Assembly (NCBI GenBank): GCA_034440615.1
Contig: JAOTOM010004837.1
Span: forward strand, 310,001-374,000
Direction: 5' to 3'
Length of the DNA: 64,000 nt
From: Ashinkailepas kermadecensis
Taxonomy: Eukaryota > Arthropoda > Thecostraca > Neolepadidae
Of this stretch, positions 21,851 through 35,100 are shown in pieces. Each line of letters opens with the position of its first letter. The stretch's first letter is position 1. The notes under the pieces were generated by a model, which was given only the letters and a program-made list of their open reading frames with translations, was not told the origin of the DNA and ran no database searches. The position numbers were made by a program, and so were the translations under genes.

Positions 21851-23443
21851 TACACATGGGGCTCGGTGTAAACTTGCAAAGTCTACATCCCTTTTTCTTC
21901 GCTGTAAGCTTGCAAAGTTCCTTAAATGACACAACTAGAACGCGACAAGAGCTAAAAACGAAAACTGCACGTCAAAAGACGCGCAACCAGAGGCGCGGCC
22001 GCCATCTTTTACCGAAAGATTGCACCAGATCAACGAAATTTTGAGATTTTCACCACGCCCATTTTCTCATCATTTTCTAGCTAATTTGTATGTATGAGCA
22101 ATGGTAGTTCTAGGTAGGAATTAGGGGGGGGGGGGAGAGCAGTCTCGAGATGTTTGTTGGTGTTATCCAAGTTAGCGCCTTATACCCGATTAGCCAAACA
22201 TGCAGCGAGGTATTTTAATCAACTGAAGCTCGTATAACATAAGTATGATCAATGGCGGTCCCAGGGACACAGCATTGGAAGATCGACATGGTAAGTACAC
22301 CATAATACACGTTCAATGCAGGGAGCCAGACAGACCCTGGTATATGCTTACCACACACTTCCCCCATTGTCGTGCCTAACTAAGTCAGTGAAGAATATTT
22401 CACATTTATAGATACGCCCATATCTGGATCATGCACTCTGGCCATGGGCATCGGATATTCCAGCATGAGACCAAGTGTGCACGTATACCAATCCCTCGTC
22501 CCTATGTCCCCTTTGAGACGTCTCTGAAGAATGCAATATACATGAGGAGGAAATTGCATAGTTCGTTAATGACGTAACATAGTATCCTAATTGAAATGAA
22601 ATATCCTGAACCCACCTGCTTCCCCCATTACCGGAATCCGCCATCGGTGCTATTGGCCATAGAACTATCCTGAGTGGATAGTTTGGAACACAGCATCATT
22701 TTCGCTATTACAAGTGCAAATTCGACAATTAGCGTTCCAAAATAAGCTGAGTGAATGGCATACAAAAACGAGCCATCATTCTGCCGTTTGTACGTCCTTC
22801 CTTACATTAAAATTTGCACCCCGCATGCGTACCAGGTGGAATGAACTTTTAGCGGCTTGTAGAGTTACACAACTGAAAAAGTAAAACTTGGCTACGATTT
22901 AAAAAAAATAAGACGTGGATGGGTACATTTCAGCACAATTCGTTTACATCATATTGTCAGGAGATTGACGGTAAGTTTTCAAGATTTCAGGTTGCCCAGA
23001 ATCTGCCCCTCTCCTCCTCGCGCAGGAATCGGTTAAAATAACCACACTGGAATAGGGTTGATGGGAAAGGACGGAAGGACACCTCAACCTCAAAACTTCC
23101 CTTCAATGTTGACTTCACACCTCCCTAGTCGACTAGCTCAATAGGAACCCCTAGGGCGTCCAGCTCAATTTCCTTGCAAAGCTGCCATGTAAAAATGTAC
23201 TTCAATGTACTACGCACGTATGTCGCGAACGACACGGCACACCCAGGCCGCACCGGCCAACTACGCACATCGCCTTCAACGTCGACCCACGCGGTAGTGA
23301 TCGGTACGTAAACATGCCCCGTCACACAGAAGACCGCAGCCGGCTGTTGGTGTGCCATTTCCAGCAGCTGCGGGAGCCGCCAGTCGACGATTCCGCGACT
23401 TGTCGGCGTGACACATCGGCTGGGCCGGCCGTGTGTGTATTTA
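21851..23443. other. Intergenic DNA
   Basis: No gene, RNA or repeat family recognised. It contains a G run near 22125 and ordinary AT-balanced sequence. Confidence 0.4.
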
Positions 23444-23499
23444 CAGTACCGAGGCCGCGAACCGAGGACAGACCGGCGGCGCGGCGCCACCGCCGCCGG

Positions 23500-24010
23500 T
23501 CTGTCCTCGGCCGTCCTGAGACGAACCGAGGACAGACTGACGCCACCGCCGGCCGCCCTGATACAAACCGAGGACAGACCGACGCCACCGCCGGCCGCCC
23601 TGATACAAACCGAGGACAGACCGACGCCACCGCCGGCCGCCCTGATACAAACCGAGGACAGACCGACGCCACCGCCGGCCGCCCTGATACAAACCGAGGA
23701 CAGACCGACGCCACCGCCGGCCGCCCTGATACAAACCGAGGACAGACCGGCGCCACCGCCGGCCGTCCTGACACGAACCGAGGACAGACTGACGCCACCG
23801 CCGGCCGTCCCGACACGAACCGAGGACAGACCGACGCCACCGCCGGCCGCCCTGATACAAACCGAGGACAGACCGGCGGCCGTCCCGACGAACCGAGGAC
23901 AGACCGGCGCCACCGCCGGCCGTCCTGACACGAACCGAGGACAGACTGACGCCACCGCCGGCCGTCCCGACACGAACCGAGGACAGACCGACGCCACCGC
24001 CGGCACCTCG
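23500..24010. repeat. 42-bp GC-rich minisatellite
   Basis: About 12 units of 42 bp with CCTGATACAAACCGAGGACA and GACGCCACCGCCGGCCGC. Variants CCTGACACGAAC and CCCGACACGAAC intermix. The period is 14 codons and lacks stops in several frames, so it creates long false frames on both strands. Confidence 0.93.
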
Positions 24011-24339
24011 GCCGTCCTGACAGACACGCCGCCGACATATAGGCACTGCTAACAGACAGATTGAGCATTTCCTCGGTACCCCAGTGGTGCTGGCACGTGC
24101 ACCACGGATACGTCGGTGATCCTGAGAGGCCTGTCGCTGGCGCATCGGTACATCGGTGATTCTGACAGGCGCACTGCTGGCACATCAGCGACTCTGACGG
24201 ATGCATCAGCAGTGTGCCGATTGTGCCTGACGCCCCACTGGCAGCCGGTGATCGTGACAGGAGTGCCAGTGGCGCCTCAGCCACCCTGACAGCGTTAATG
24301 ACATCGCCGCACCAAACACTCCGAGCTGTGCACTGCCGG

Positions 24340-24523
24340 CACGCACGCGCCGTACGGTCGATACATCCCAACATGGCCACCACGTACATCCGGCTTCTTA
24401 CACCACACTATTGCCAGGCTGGTGTTTGGGCCACGCACGCGCCGTACGGTCGATACATCCCAACATGGCCACCACGTACATCCGGCTTCTTACACCACAC
24501 TATTGTCAGGCTGGTGTTTGGGC
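24340..24523. repeat. 92-bp tandem duplication
   Basis: Two near-identical copies start at CACGCACGCGCCGTACGG (24340 and 24432). Confidence 0.9.
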
Positions 24524-25053
24524 GCATTGCGGCCAAGCGCCTTGATATCTCGGTCGGCCAGCGACCGCTAACGAACAGCAACGGTGCAAACTGAACGACA
24601 TCGAACATGTGTGTGAGTCACATAGTACACCGTAACCCATGTTCACTCTTTGGTGAAGAATATCATGCATAGTTTATATTTCCGTGTGCTCCAGCATGTG
24701 CTTGTCGCCTTGACCTCAGAGGTTTCTCAGACGTCTCAGACCTTGACGTTCCACACATGCACAGGAAATATCTGAAGTTGTACGTATTTCTCACGAGCAC
24801 TACAAAAGGTGCCTTGACCTGGCATGGCTTACGACGAGCCTACAACCTTATTGCATAGTGTCATGGGTTGTGGAGATTAGGAGCAAATACAACCATAGCC
24901 TCTAGCATCCGTTACCAATGACGTGACGTGTTCCCCGGGTTGGTTTGAACTGAGACAAGGATGAAGAGACAATACACGTGATGCAAACGCCAGGTCGATG
25001 CCTGCTAGTCCCACCACGTCCCAGTTCTAGGCGGGAGTGTTCGCCCGCTCGCG
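24524..25053. other. Region 3' of the GDE1 gene
   Basis: Presumed 3' UTR and flank of the minus-strand GDE1 gene. No canonical AATAAA is seen on the minus strand here. Confidence 0.35.
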
Positions 25054-25313
25054 TTACCCAGCCCGTTCCGCCGCCAAGTTGTCATCATCCACCAGCGTGT
25101 CGGTCAGGTAGGGCACGTGCATGTAGCGCGCCACGTACGCCTTTTGCGCGGGCGCGTTGACGGTCCAGGCGACCAGACGCAGGTCGAGCTCGCGCGCGCG
25201 CCTGACGGTGGCCGCGGTGACCGAGTCCTTGTGCAGCAGCAGCACGGACAGGCCGCACACGAACGGCAGCAGCGTCATCATCGTCGACGCCAGCACGATG
25301 TCCGCCGCGCAGG
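25054..25313 (-). CDS. GDE1: GDE1 exon 6 and stop codon
   Basis: Acceptor TTGACAG|CC restores phase. Encodes LLLHKDSVT, LVAWTVNAP and YLTDTLVDD, the conserved C-terminal VxGWTVN and YxTD motifs, ending at TAA 25056-25054. The acceptor region lies in a 61-bp tandem triplication; only the acceptor nearest the exon body keeps the frame. Confidence 0.9.
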
Positions 25314-28300
25314 CTGTCAACGAACGGCAGCAGCGTCATCATCGTCGACGCCAGCACGATGTCCGCGGCGCAGGCTGTCAACGAACGGCAGCAGCGTCAT
25401 CATCGTCGACGCCAGCACGATGTCCGCCGCGCAGGCTGTCAACGAACGGGCCGCGTCAGGTCGGAGGCGTGTCGTGTCGGGGCTGCAGCGCAACAGGCCG
25501 GGTTGGGCCAACAACAAGACGGCAGACACATCGCTTCATCGCACACGCCGCAACAAGACGGCAGACACATCGCTTCATCGCACACGCCGTCTGGTGTGAG
25601 GTGCTGGCCGGGCGAAACGACAGAAAGTGGCAGCGGCGCTCTTGAAACACAACTCCTCAATTGTGTCCAGTCCACGATCCTGAGCCGCCTCGCCAGTCCC
25701 AGCCCCTTGGCTCTGTGCAACTGGCAGTATGGGAGACTGGAAGAAGCTGCAAATGATGGAAATGAACTGAGCACGGGTGGATACCTGACATGCTTTACCT
25801 GAAAATATTGCCTTTTCCCTTGCTGTTCTGGCGGTTATGGTTACTACTTCGGATTCATCAACAGAATGGGAGATTAATGCAAGGAAATGAGGTTTATTTA
25901 ATAACTTACACTTTCTGTTCTCCTCGACAAGTCACATACATACACCAAAGCAAGTGGAGGTTTAGGGCGCGGTATAATGTGCTTCTCAGGGACACCAAAC
26001 ACAGCACACAAAACACCCCACTAGGTGATGACATGCGTTTGACAAACCATCAGGAAATTATAGCACTCGGAGACCTTTACAGTGGAAATTATGAGAATAT
26101 GTACGGATGCGGCAGAACTGAAAATTGCTGCATCCATTAAAATTCACAACCGCAGTACACCACACAATACAGAAACATGATCATAGGGCCTACTGAAACT
26201 AGGTTATGTATATTAGCTTAGTGCTAATGTATTATGTATATATTAGTTTTTTTCCCTCCGGTGTGTGGAATGATCATTTTGGCCACACGATCTCCACCGT
26301 GCGTTTCTATAGAAGCTCGTATTGTTCGTGTGATGATACACTGTTGGTTGGTTATTTGGGCTTAGGGGCGCATCGACTGGATGATATACTGTGAAAACTG
26401 TGTACACTGAGGAAGGCCCGGATCCCAAATATAGGCGCGTCTTTTTAATTGCTTCGAATTGCTGACCTAATATGAGCAGAAGGTTATTAGTATTCATAAG
26501 TGTTACCTTAATAATACACACCAATGCACTCAACATCATTAAGTGGACTAGGTAAACTCACGCGACACGCAAAATGGAGCGGAACAGTGTTGGCCTATCA
26601 AAATGCGTACATACGCCGCACCCTCGGAACCATCCACCTCCCATTTTTGTCACGATTGGAACAATTCATATTTCCGTAACTAGAACCACACATCTCCCTT
26701 CTCATTACAGTCGGACTATCTTCATTCTCCTACTGATCCAGCTAAATCCCATATTGATCCAGTTAACTGGCCTATTGATCCAGTTAACTCGCATATTGAT
26801 GCGGTTAACTCGCATATTGATCCAAATAACCTTCCATTGATCCAGTTAACTCCCGTATTGATCCAATTAACTCCTTTATTGATCCAGTTAACTCCCCATT
26901 GATCCAGTTAGCTCCCCCATTGATTCAGTTGTCTTCCCTATTGATCCAGTTGACTTCCCTATTCATCTAGTTTACTTCCCTATTGGTCCAGTTTACTCCC
27001 CTATTGATCCGGTTAGCTCCCCTATTCATCCAGTTAGCTCCCCTATTCATCCAGTTGACTCCCCTATTGATCCAGTTAGCTCCCCTATTCATCCAGTTGA
27101 CTCCCCTACTCATCCAGTCGACTCCCCTATTGATCTAGTTGACTTCCCTGCTGAGCCAGTTGACTTCCCTATTGATCCAGTTGACTTCCCTATTGAGCCA
27201 GTTGACTTCCCTATTGAGCCAGTTGACTTCCCTGTTGAGCCAGTTGACCCCCGGCAGGGATTGGCACAGGTACCAGCTCAAAGTTGACATGACAGGAGCC
27301 GCTTTGAACGCCACGATGCCACACGGCTATTGAAGAACTGACTGAAGTTAGTTGGGAAGCCGCCTTTCTGTCCCATTGGTTGATATTCACATATTCCCCG
27401 CCCCGCTCTCTCCGCCACAACCACAACCACAACCACAACCACCACCACCACCACACTACTCGGGACAGAACCACTCGCTTCGTATCTGCCTCGTCACGGC
27501 TGCGTGCGTCTGAAAGACAGAAGATCACATTTCCCCAGGGCCAAGAACGTTATATCGCCTCATCTTAGTCAAAGCAGAAAACCACAGTACTGCAGCATTA
27601 GGAGCGTTATACTGCCTCATCTGAGCATCACGTCAGCCGGAATACAGCGCGAAAACTGCACGCATGTCATACATAAAACGCCGCGTCCATGTCCAAATCA
27701 CTAAACGGGGCACGAACACCACAGCGGCGGCGTCATCTGCCCCACACATTGCGCGTGCACACTTCAGACGGTGCCTCCGCCGTCGTCGTCCGCAATCGAA
27801 ACGTCGTCTATCATCGTCTATCAACGTCGTCAACGTCCATCAGTTGGTTATTGGTTTTACGACGCGTCGACCGTTGAGTCATGTAGCGTCGCCAATCTCT
27901 CACGCCGATTGGTCGCGGGCGAAGAGTAGCGACAGGTGAGACTCGAACCCACAACCTTTCGATTGTGAGACGAGCCTCTTGCCCCTAGACCACTCGTCCC
28001 CGGTCGTCAACGTCCATCGTGTGCCAGTCGGCGCTGCACACGACGCCATCGCCGCACGCCGCGTCACGACCGTGATGCGGCCGTGACGCAGGCCACGCTG
28101 CAGCCGACGGCGGCACAGCGGCGTCACAGTGGACCCGAGCCGCAGGCGCACCGGCCGAGCCGCACGGTCACCCGGCCGTGACGCAGGCCACGCTGCAGCC
28201 GACGGCGGACAGTGGGTAGGCAGGCCGTGACGCAGGCCACGCTGCAGCCGACGGCGGCACAGCGGCGTCACAGTGGACCCGAGCCGCAGGCCGTGACGCA

Positions 28301-28885
28301 GGCCACGCTGCAGCCGACGGCGGCACAGCGGCGTCACAGTGGACCCGAGCCGCAGGCCGTGACGCAGGCCACGCTGCAGCCGACGGCGGCACAGCGGCGT
28401 CACAGTGGACCCGAGCCGCAGGCCGTGACGCAGGCCACGCTGCAGCCGACGGCGGCACAGCGGCGTCACAGTGGACCCGAGCCGCAGGCCGTGACGCAGG
28501 CCACGCTGCAGCCGACGGCGGCACAGCGGCGTCACAGTGGACCCGAGCCGCAGGCAGCACCGGCCGACCATCCGGCGGCCCGCCCGGCCACGGCTCACCC
28601 CGGCCGGCTCCGCGCCGGGTAAACAAACTCGACTGAACCACACCAACCACACTGAGTCACAGAGTGGCACGAGTCTGCCACTGTCCCTGCCTGCGTGCCT
28701 GTGTGCATGTGGCTGTCCGTCTGTGTATATGTCTGTCCGTCCGTCTGTGTATGTGTATGTCCGTCCGCCTGTGTGTATGTGTATGTATGTCCGTCTGTGT
28801 CTGTATATGTGTCGTCCGATATGTGTATGTATATGTGTCTGTATATCCGTGTGTGTATGTGTGTATATGTGTATGTGTGTGTATA

Positions 28886-28927
<42 letters not shown>

Positions 28928-29079
28928 GTATATGTATGTATGTCCGTCCGTATGTGTGTATGTGTCTGTCTGTATGTGTGTATGTGTATGTGTAGGTGTG
29001 TATGTGTATGGTATGTGTATGGTATGTGTATGGTATGTTCTGTCCGTCCGTCCATCCGTCCGTCCCGGTCCCGGTCCCG

Positions 29080-29129
<50 letters not shown>

Positions 29130-32100
29130 TGTCTGTCTATTGTCTATCTGTCTGTCTGTCTGTCTGTCTATTGTCTGTCTATTGTCTGTCTGTCTGTCTG
29201 TTGTGGTCCTATGGATACAGTCAGCCCCACCAGACGTCTTATTGCAAACAAACTAGATGGCCGTTTGCGGCGCAGGAACGGGATACAGAGAAGCAGCGGT
29301 TCATTTATTTAGACATTGTTCCTGTCTGAGACCCCATGGCAGGTCCAATACACAAATGGCTGAAAGGCAATTGCCCGAAACTAAAGATTAAGATTTTCTT
29401 GGAAGCTAACATCAATACAGCAGTGAGAAGGGTGGTGGTTGTTGGTTTTTACGACACATGGACCGTTCAGTCATGTAGCGACGCCAATCTCTCACGCCGA
29501 TTGGTCGCGGGCGAAGAATAACGACAGGTGAGACTCGAACCCACAATCTTTCGATTGTGAGACGGGCAGCTTACCCCTAGACTACTCGTCCCCTGCAGTG
29601 AGAAGGGACTCAAGCGAATCTCGCATTACATTTTGCGCACTTTTAAATCTGGAATAACTGCTTGGCGATCTCATCGACTGATAAGATAAGTTTGCCTCTT
29701 CCCATCGGTTTGGAAAGAGGCAAACATCATTCCCATATTTAAAAAAAGTGACAAGAAAGTTCCCAAAAACTATCGATCGATCTCTGTTATCTTTGCTCAG
29801 AAAAACGCTTGAGGGTATAATGTGTGTAAGTGTATAAGTGTATGTACATTTTCAGCATGCGGCTCCTATAATATGTGCCCCGCAACACGGCTTCAAACTA
29901 AAACTGTCATGCTACGGAAACTTAGCCACTATCTTTCTTCTGCTTGAGGGGGGGGCAGGGCTCGAAAACAAACTGTTCCTGGATGTTTGGCATCCAGAAC
30001 TATATCCTCTCCAGAAAATTACCCTTATTTTTATCATTTGGAGGTTGAATGGTACTGTTCGACAAGAACTGATCTGCGAAAGTGCTCAACATGAATTGGA
30101 AAGTGCAAACTGAGTTTTTGATGTCGCAGGTTTGAAGACAAATATCCTTTCCGTATTCGATTATCCAATAATTATCCTCTTCACATCCAGAACTGTAACG
30201 TACAAATCCAACCCTGGTGAGAGGTGATTTAAAACGGATACTAAACGGACATAATTTACACAGATTATTCGGCCGCTTTTCAAAGTGTAAATCACGCTTT
30301 GCTCATCAGGAAGCTGAAACAATCAAACTATCCACAGGATTTCGCTCTCAAATGGATCGTCTCATAACTCGTATCTGTCTGTCAGGACTCAGAGTCGTGA
30401 ACGACAAAACTTCCAGCTGGAAGCCAGCAATTTTCGGGGTCCCGAAAGGATCCTTGTTGGCCTCTCTACTTTGTTTCATGCTCATCAATGACTTTCCCCA
30501 AGATCTACACTGAGGTTCTTTTTATGCAGACACGTAAAAATATTCTGCAAGATTACTTTTCTGGCCGACGGCTTATTGTACAACGGGACGTCGATCATCT
30601 GGCAGCACGGTCCGTCAGAAGGAGATTAAGTCCAACTCCTGGCAAAACAAAGCGTTCACGAGGATTATCAAGCGGATGCGTGTAAAAATGACGTACACAA
30701 TTAATAACATCTAAGCAGAAGTGACCGAAATTCTCGATTTTGCCGCATACCGGACTCAAAATTAACACGTGGAGCTCATGCTAATGAAACCGCACGAAAA
30801 GCAAACCGAGCTCTGTGCCTGCTCATATTAGCATTCCAGGTTGGAGCAAAACATTCCAAATTCAAGCGCAGCGCTGTAATTGCTGCATTATTCGCCAGTG
30901 CACCGTCTATTTTAGAATACGCCAGCATCACATGGACGGGTGCCTCTGCCCACAACCCTCTGCGAGTCGATCGAGTACAACACAAACTCCTGATGTGGCT
31001 CCTATTTCGCATGCCGTCTGGCTCCACAACCTCTCCGTCCATGACGTACAATATTTCAAAATCCATTCGATAGCTTCCTGGACAATTTGACTTGCGCTTC
31101 ATCAGAAACATCCCCCAAAATAGCATAGACTCGTGTAGTCCTCAGACACATTTTCCTCTGCACGTGCCAACTCTATTTAATCGCACACGAAATACTCTTT
31201 ATTCCAAGAGCACGTGTTAACTGGATGCAGTCGGATCAGCTTTGCAGTACTCCCAGGCTAGTCAATTATTTTCTTTCGAGGCTGCACATGGAACACATTT
31301 TTCACACTCATTCAGCCCCATTTCAGGCAGCGGCGAAAGCATATCTTAGTAGGTTCGACAAGGTCATGCTAGCGCAATAGCCATGTGGCGTATCGTAGCA
31401 ATAGGAGAGTTATTACTTATGCCCATTGCCGCGCGTGTGTGCTGACTTTTTCAGCCTTTCCTACACATAGGTAAGGATAATATTGAAACCTAAAGGTGAC
31501 CTTTATGGTCCGGCACGCCTCTAAAAATAATTTCCCCTCCACCCCATTGAAGCCTATTTTAGGCCACATACTATATTGATGTTACTACCACTCATGCAAT
31601 GCACACTTGTCTGTTCTCACATGTTTTGCAGTGGTTTTAACATATCGTGACTTACCTATTAGTGTACGATTACTATGTTGGTCATTACATAAGAATAACG
31701 AAGAAACGGACATTAGAAGTAATTTTGGACATTGTGAGACGTTTCGTTTCAATGAAATTATTGCAATTTTTAGATGTTCTGGCTGGCGGGCTAGTAGTAT
31801 CGTTTTCTAGGTACTTACTTCTTTAATATCGTGCAATTCGTTTAACTAATGATTAGTTAATGTGTTGATATGTGTAATAAAAACCAGTAGCACGCAGGTG
31901 AGAGGCGCCGACCACTAATGTCCACCACCAACTTGTTATACGCATAGCACTGCTTGCACTTGATACAACGACCAGCAAGTCTGCATACACAGGGAACAAA
32001 GGGAACACAGGGAAACACAGGGAAAAAAAGAAGCAACATACACATGAGTAGCGGCTGAGAGGCACGCAGCGATGACGTTGGCTTCGAGGGAAGCGGGCGG

Positions 32101-35100
32101 CCGTGTGGAGGCATTAACGGCGCGCCACATGATCAGCTGCAGCTTGGTGCTGATGACCAGCCGTACACTGCTCCCAGTGGGGTCAGGGTGGTGCTGACGT
32201 CCAGCCGTACACTGCTCCCAGTGGGGTCAGGGTAGTGCTGACGTCCAGCCGTACACTGCTCCCAGTGGGGTCAGGGTGGTGCTGACGTCCAGCCGTACAC
32301 TGCTCCCAGTGGGGTCAGGGTAGTGCTGACGTCCAGCCGTACACTGCTCTCAGTGGGGTCAGGGTGGTGCTGACGTCCAGCCGTACACCGCTCTCGGTAG
32401 GGGGTCAGGGTGGTGCTGATGTCCAGCCGTACACTGCTCCCAGTGGGGTCAGGGTGGTGCTGACGTCCAGCCGTACACTGCTCCCAGTGGGGTCAGGGTA
32501 GTGCTGACGTCCAGCCGTACACTGCTCCCAGTGGGGTCAGGGTGGTGCTGACGTCCAGCCGCACACCGCTCTCAGTAGGGCCAGGGTGGTGCTGACGTCC
32601 AGCCGTACACCGCCTTCAGTGGGGTCAGGGTGGTGCTGACGTCCAGCCGTACACTGCTCCCAGTGGGGTCAGGGTGGTGCTGACGTCCAGCCGTACACCG
32701 CTCCCAGTGGGGTCAGGGTGGTGCTGACGTCCAGCCGTACACTCGCTCCCAGTGGGGTCAGGGTGGTGCTGACGTCCAGCCGTACACTGCTCCCAGTGGG
32801 GTCAGGGTAGTGCTGACGTCCAGCCGCACACCGCTCTCAGTAGGGCCAGGGTGGTGCTGACGTCCAGCCGTACACTGCTCCCAGTGGGGTCAGGGTGGTG
32901 CTGACGTCCAGCCGTACACTGCTCCAGGGTGGTGCTGACGTCCAGCCGTACACCGCTCCCAGTGGGGTCAGGGTGGTGCTGACGTCCAGCCGTACACTGC
33001 TCCCAGTGGGGTCAGGGTGGTGCTGACGTCCAGCCGTACACTGCTCCCAGTGGGGTCAGGGTGGTGCTGACGTCCAGCCGTACACTGCTCCCAGTGGGGT
33101 CAGGGTGGTGCTGACGTCCAGCCGTACACTGCTCTCAGTGGGGTCAGGGTGGTGCTGATGTCCAGCTGTACACTGTTCCCAGTGGGGTCAAGGTGGTGCT
33201 GACGTCCAGCCGTACACCGCTCTCAGTGGGGTCAGGGTGGTGCTGACGTCCAGCCGTACACTGCTCCCAGTAGGGTCAGGGTACACGCAAGAACCCCACT
33301 CGGCACGAATTCAGATCCAGCAAACCTTCCCAGCAAAATATAGGATCAAATTTCACGAATGTGAGTCGAACCCAGCCGACTTTTCCCGTGCGGAGATGTG
33401 ACGGCCCAACAGACGGCTCCACCAATGGCGAAGGGAAGATAATCCAGACTTCACGACAAATGGTGCGTTCGGAGACTGGGGCTGTATGCATCTAACTGAG
33501 CCAACACACCATCGGCTTGGGTGTAGTCATGATCATCCAGACACAGACAATTATCGACACGCTGCCAAGCATAGTGGAATGCTTCTACCTTAACTGGTTG
33601 TGCACTTCTTATAATGCCAATGAAAAAGTCCACAGTGAACATAATCAGCAACGTAATCGGCGAACAGGACATTATTTGTCAATGGCGATCAAATCGCCAT
33701 TCGGACGGCACGACACGATGTGCGAACAGCCACCGCCCGTATCCCGGTGCTATGTTACCCGCCAGCCCACATACCATCCCGGCCTCTCTCCGACACACAC
33801 CCCGACGTGCGGCTCGAGCGACGGCGACTGCGACGAGCGACGAGCGGCGAGCGCCTCGGCCGCGGACGCACCTGCCACGTGTGTCAGCGGGTTCGAGTAG
33901 CGGCGCAGTGTGGCGCCATCCTGCGGCGAGTACTCGCCGTAGGCGACCAGGTGCGGACGCCAGCCGAGGCAGGCGACCACGCCGCGGTCCCGACGCCGGA
34001 TCTGACGGCACAGGTCACCGGTCACCCGCGACGACTGGCACGTCAGCGGTCACGGCTCTCGGGCCAGCGGTCACCAGTAACAAACAGCAGCAGGTAGCAA
34101 TGTACACACGAGTACCGAGTAACGAAACGACGCGTGAGAAACAGTAACGCAAGTCGTGTCTGTAAGGCAATGAATGAAAGCATCGGTGAGGAATCCGCTT
34201 CCATTCAGACGGCACGTATTGATACTGATCCACAATTCGCACAGGAAGACATAAGTGCGGGCGAATGATCACGTGGCCGTTTCTGAGCCGAAGGTTGTGG
34301 GTTCGAGGCCCACCTGCCGCTAGTCTTCACTGGCGACCAGCTGGCGTGAGAGATGGGCGACGCTGCGACCCGCCAGTCGACGCGTCGCAAAACTCAACTA
34401 CTACCACCGAGAACCACCACCAAAACAACACGTGTTAGCAACTGTATGCAGAAGTTGAAAAGTAAATCGAAAAGAAACGAAAGGCGATGCGCTCAGATGA
34501 CCTAAAACTAGTTGTGCGGTGGTTGTGGTGGTTGTGACTTTACGACGACGCACTCAGCAGCTGAGGCCATATGGCGTCGCCTGCCTCTCACCCTGGCAGG
34601 AGGGGCTGGCGCAGGGGAATCGAACCCCGTAGCCTCTGGCTTGCCAGACGTTCAGCTTAACCCCTGAGCTACCGATGCCCCAAAACTAGTTGTGTAAATC
34701 GTTACAAAATAATATACTTTTCTAAGTGAGCTTGGAAAAGCATCCTATTCACTAAAATACCAGACTAGAGAATGAAAAAAAAACACGAAATTCATGCATC
34801 AAAAATGATGGCGAAAGACCAAAGATGAATAGTAACGGCAAACATAGCATCGGACATATTCACATGCCTCCCTTGAAAGACAAGCTGGAATAACATCTAA
34901 CTGCTAGACAGAATGAAATGCTAGACTCGCGGACAGGATACGCCAGAGGGCGATTTGGAAGCAACCTCAGTATGCTTCAGACCTGTGTTGATGATCGCTA
35001 TATGAAGAGGCCGCTCATTGTTCCATCAATAGATTACAGCAAGGCATTTGACTCGGGCGATAGAACAAAAATGATTCACGCTGATCACCAAAAGCTGATA

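Noticed and set aside
23125..24389. Frames of 200-355 codons through the 42-bp array on both strands
   Set aside because: The unit is 14 codons and lacks stops in several frames, so length is not evidence of coding.
27890..28000. Functional tRNA genes at the SINE heads
   Set aside because: Each head is part of a 160-bp unit with a tail and target duplication, and the acceptor and anticodon stems are not fully paired.
28168..29329. Frames through the 66-bp satellite and the CTGT/TGTATG microsatellite
   Set aside because: Simple-sequence artefacts; several overlapping frames are equally open.
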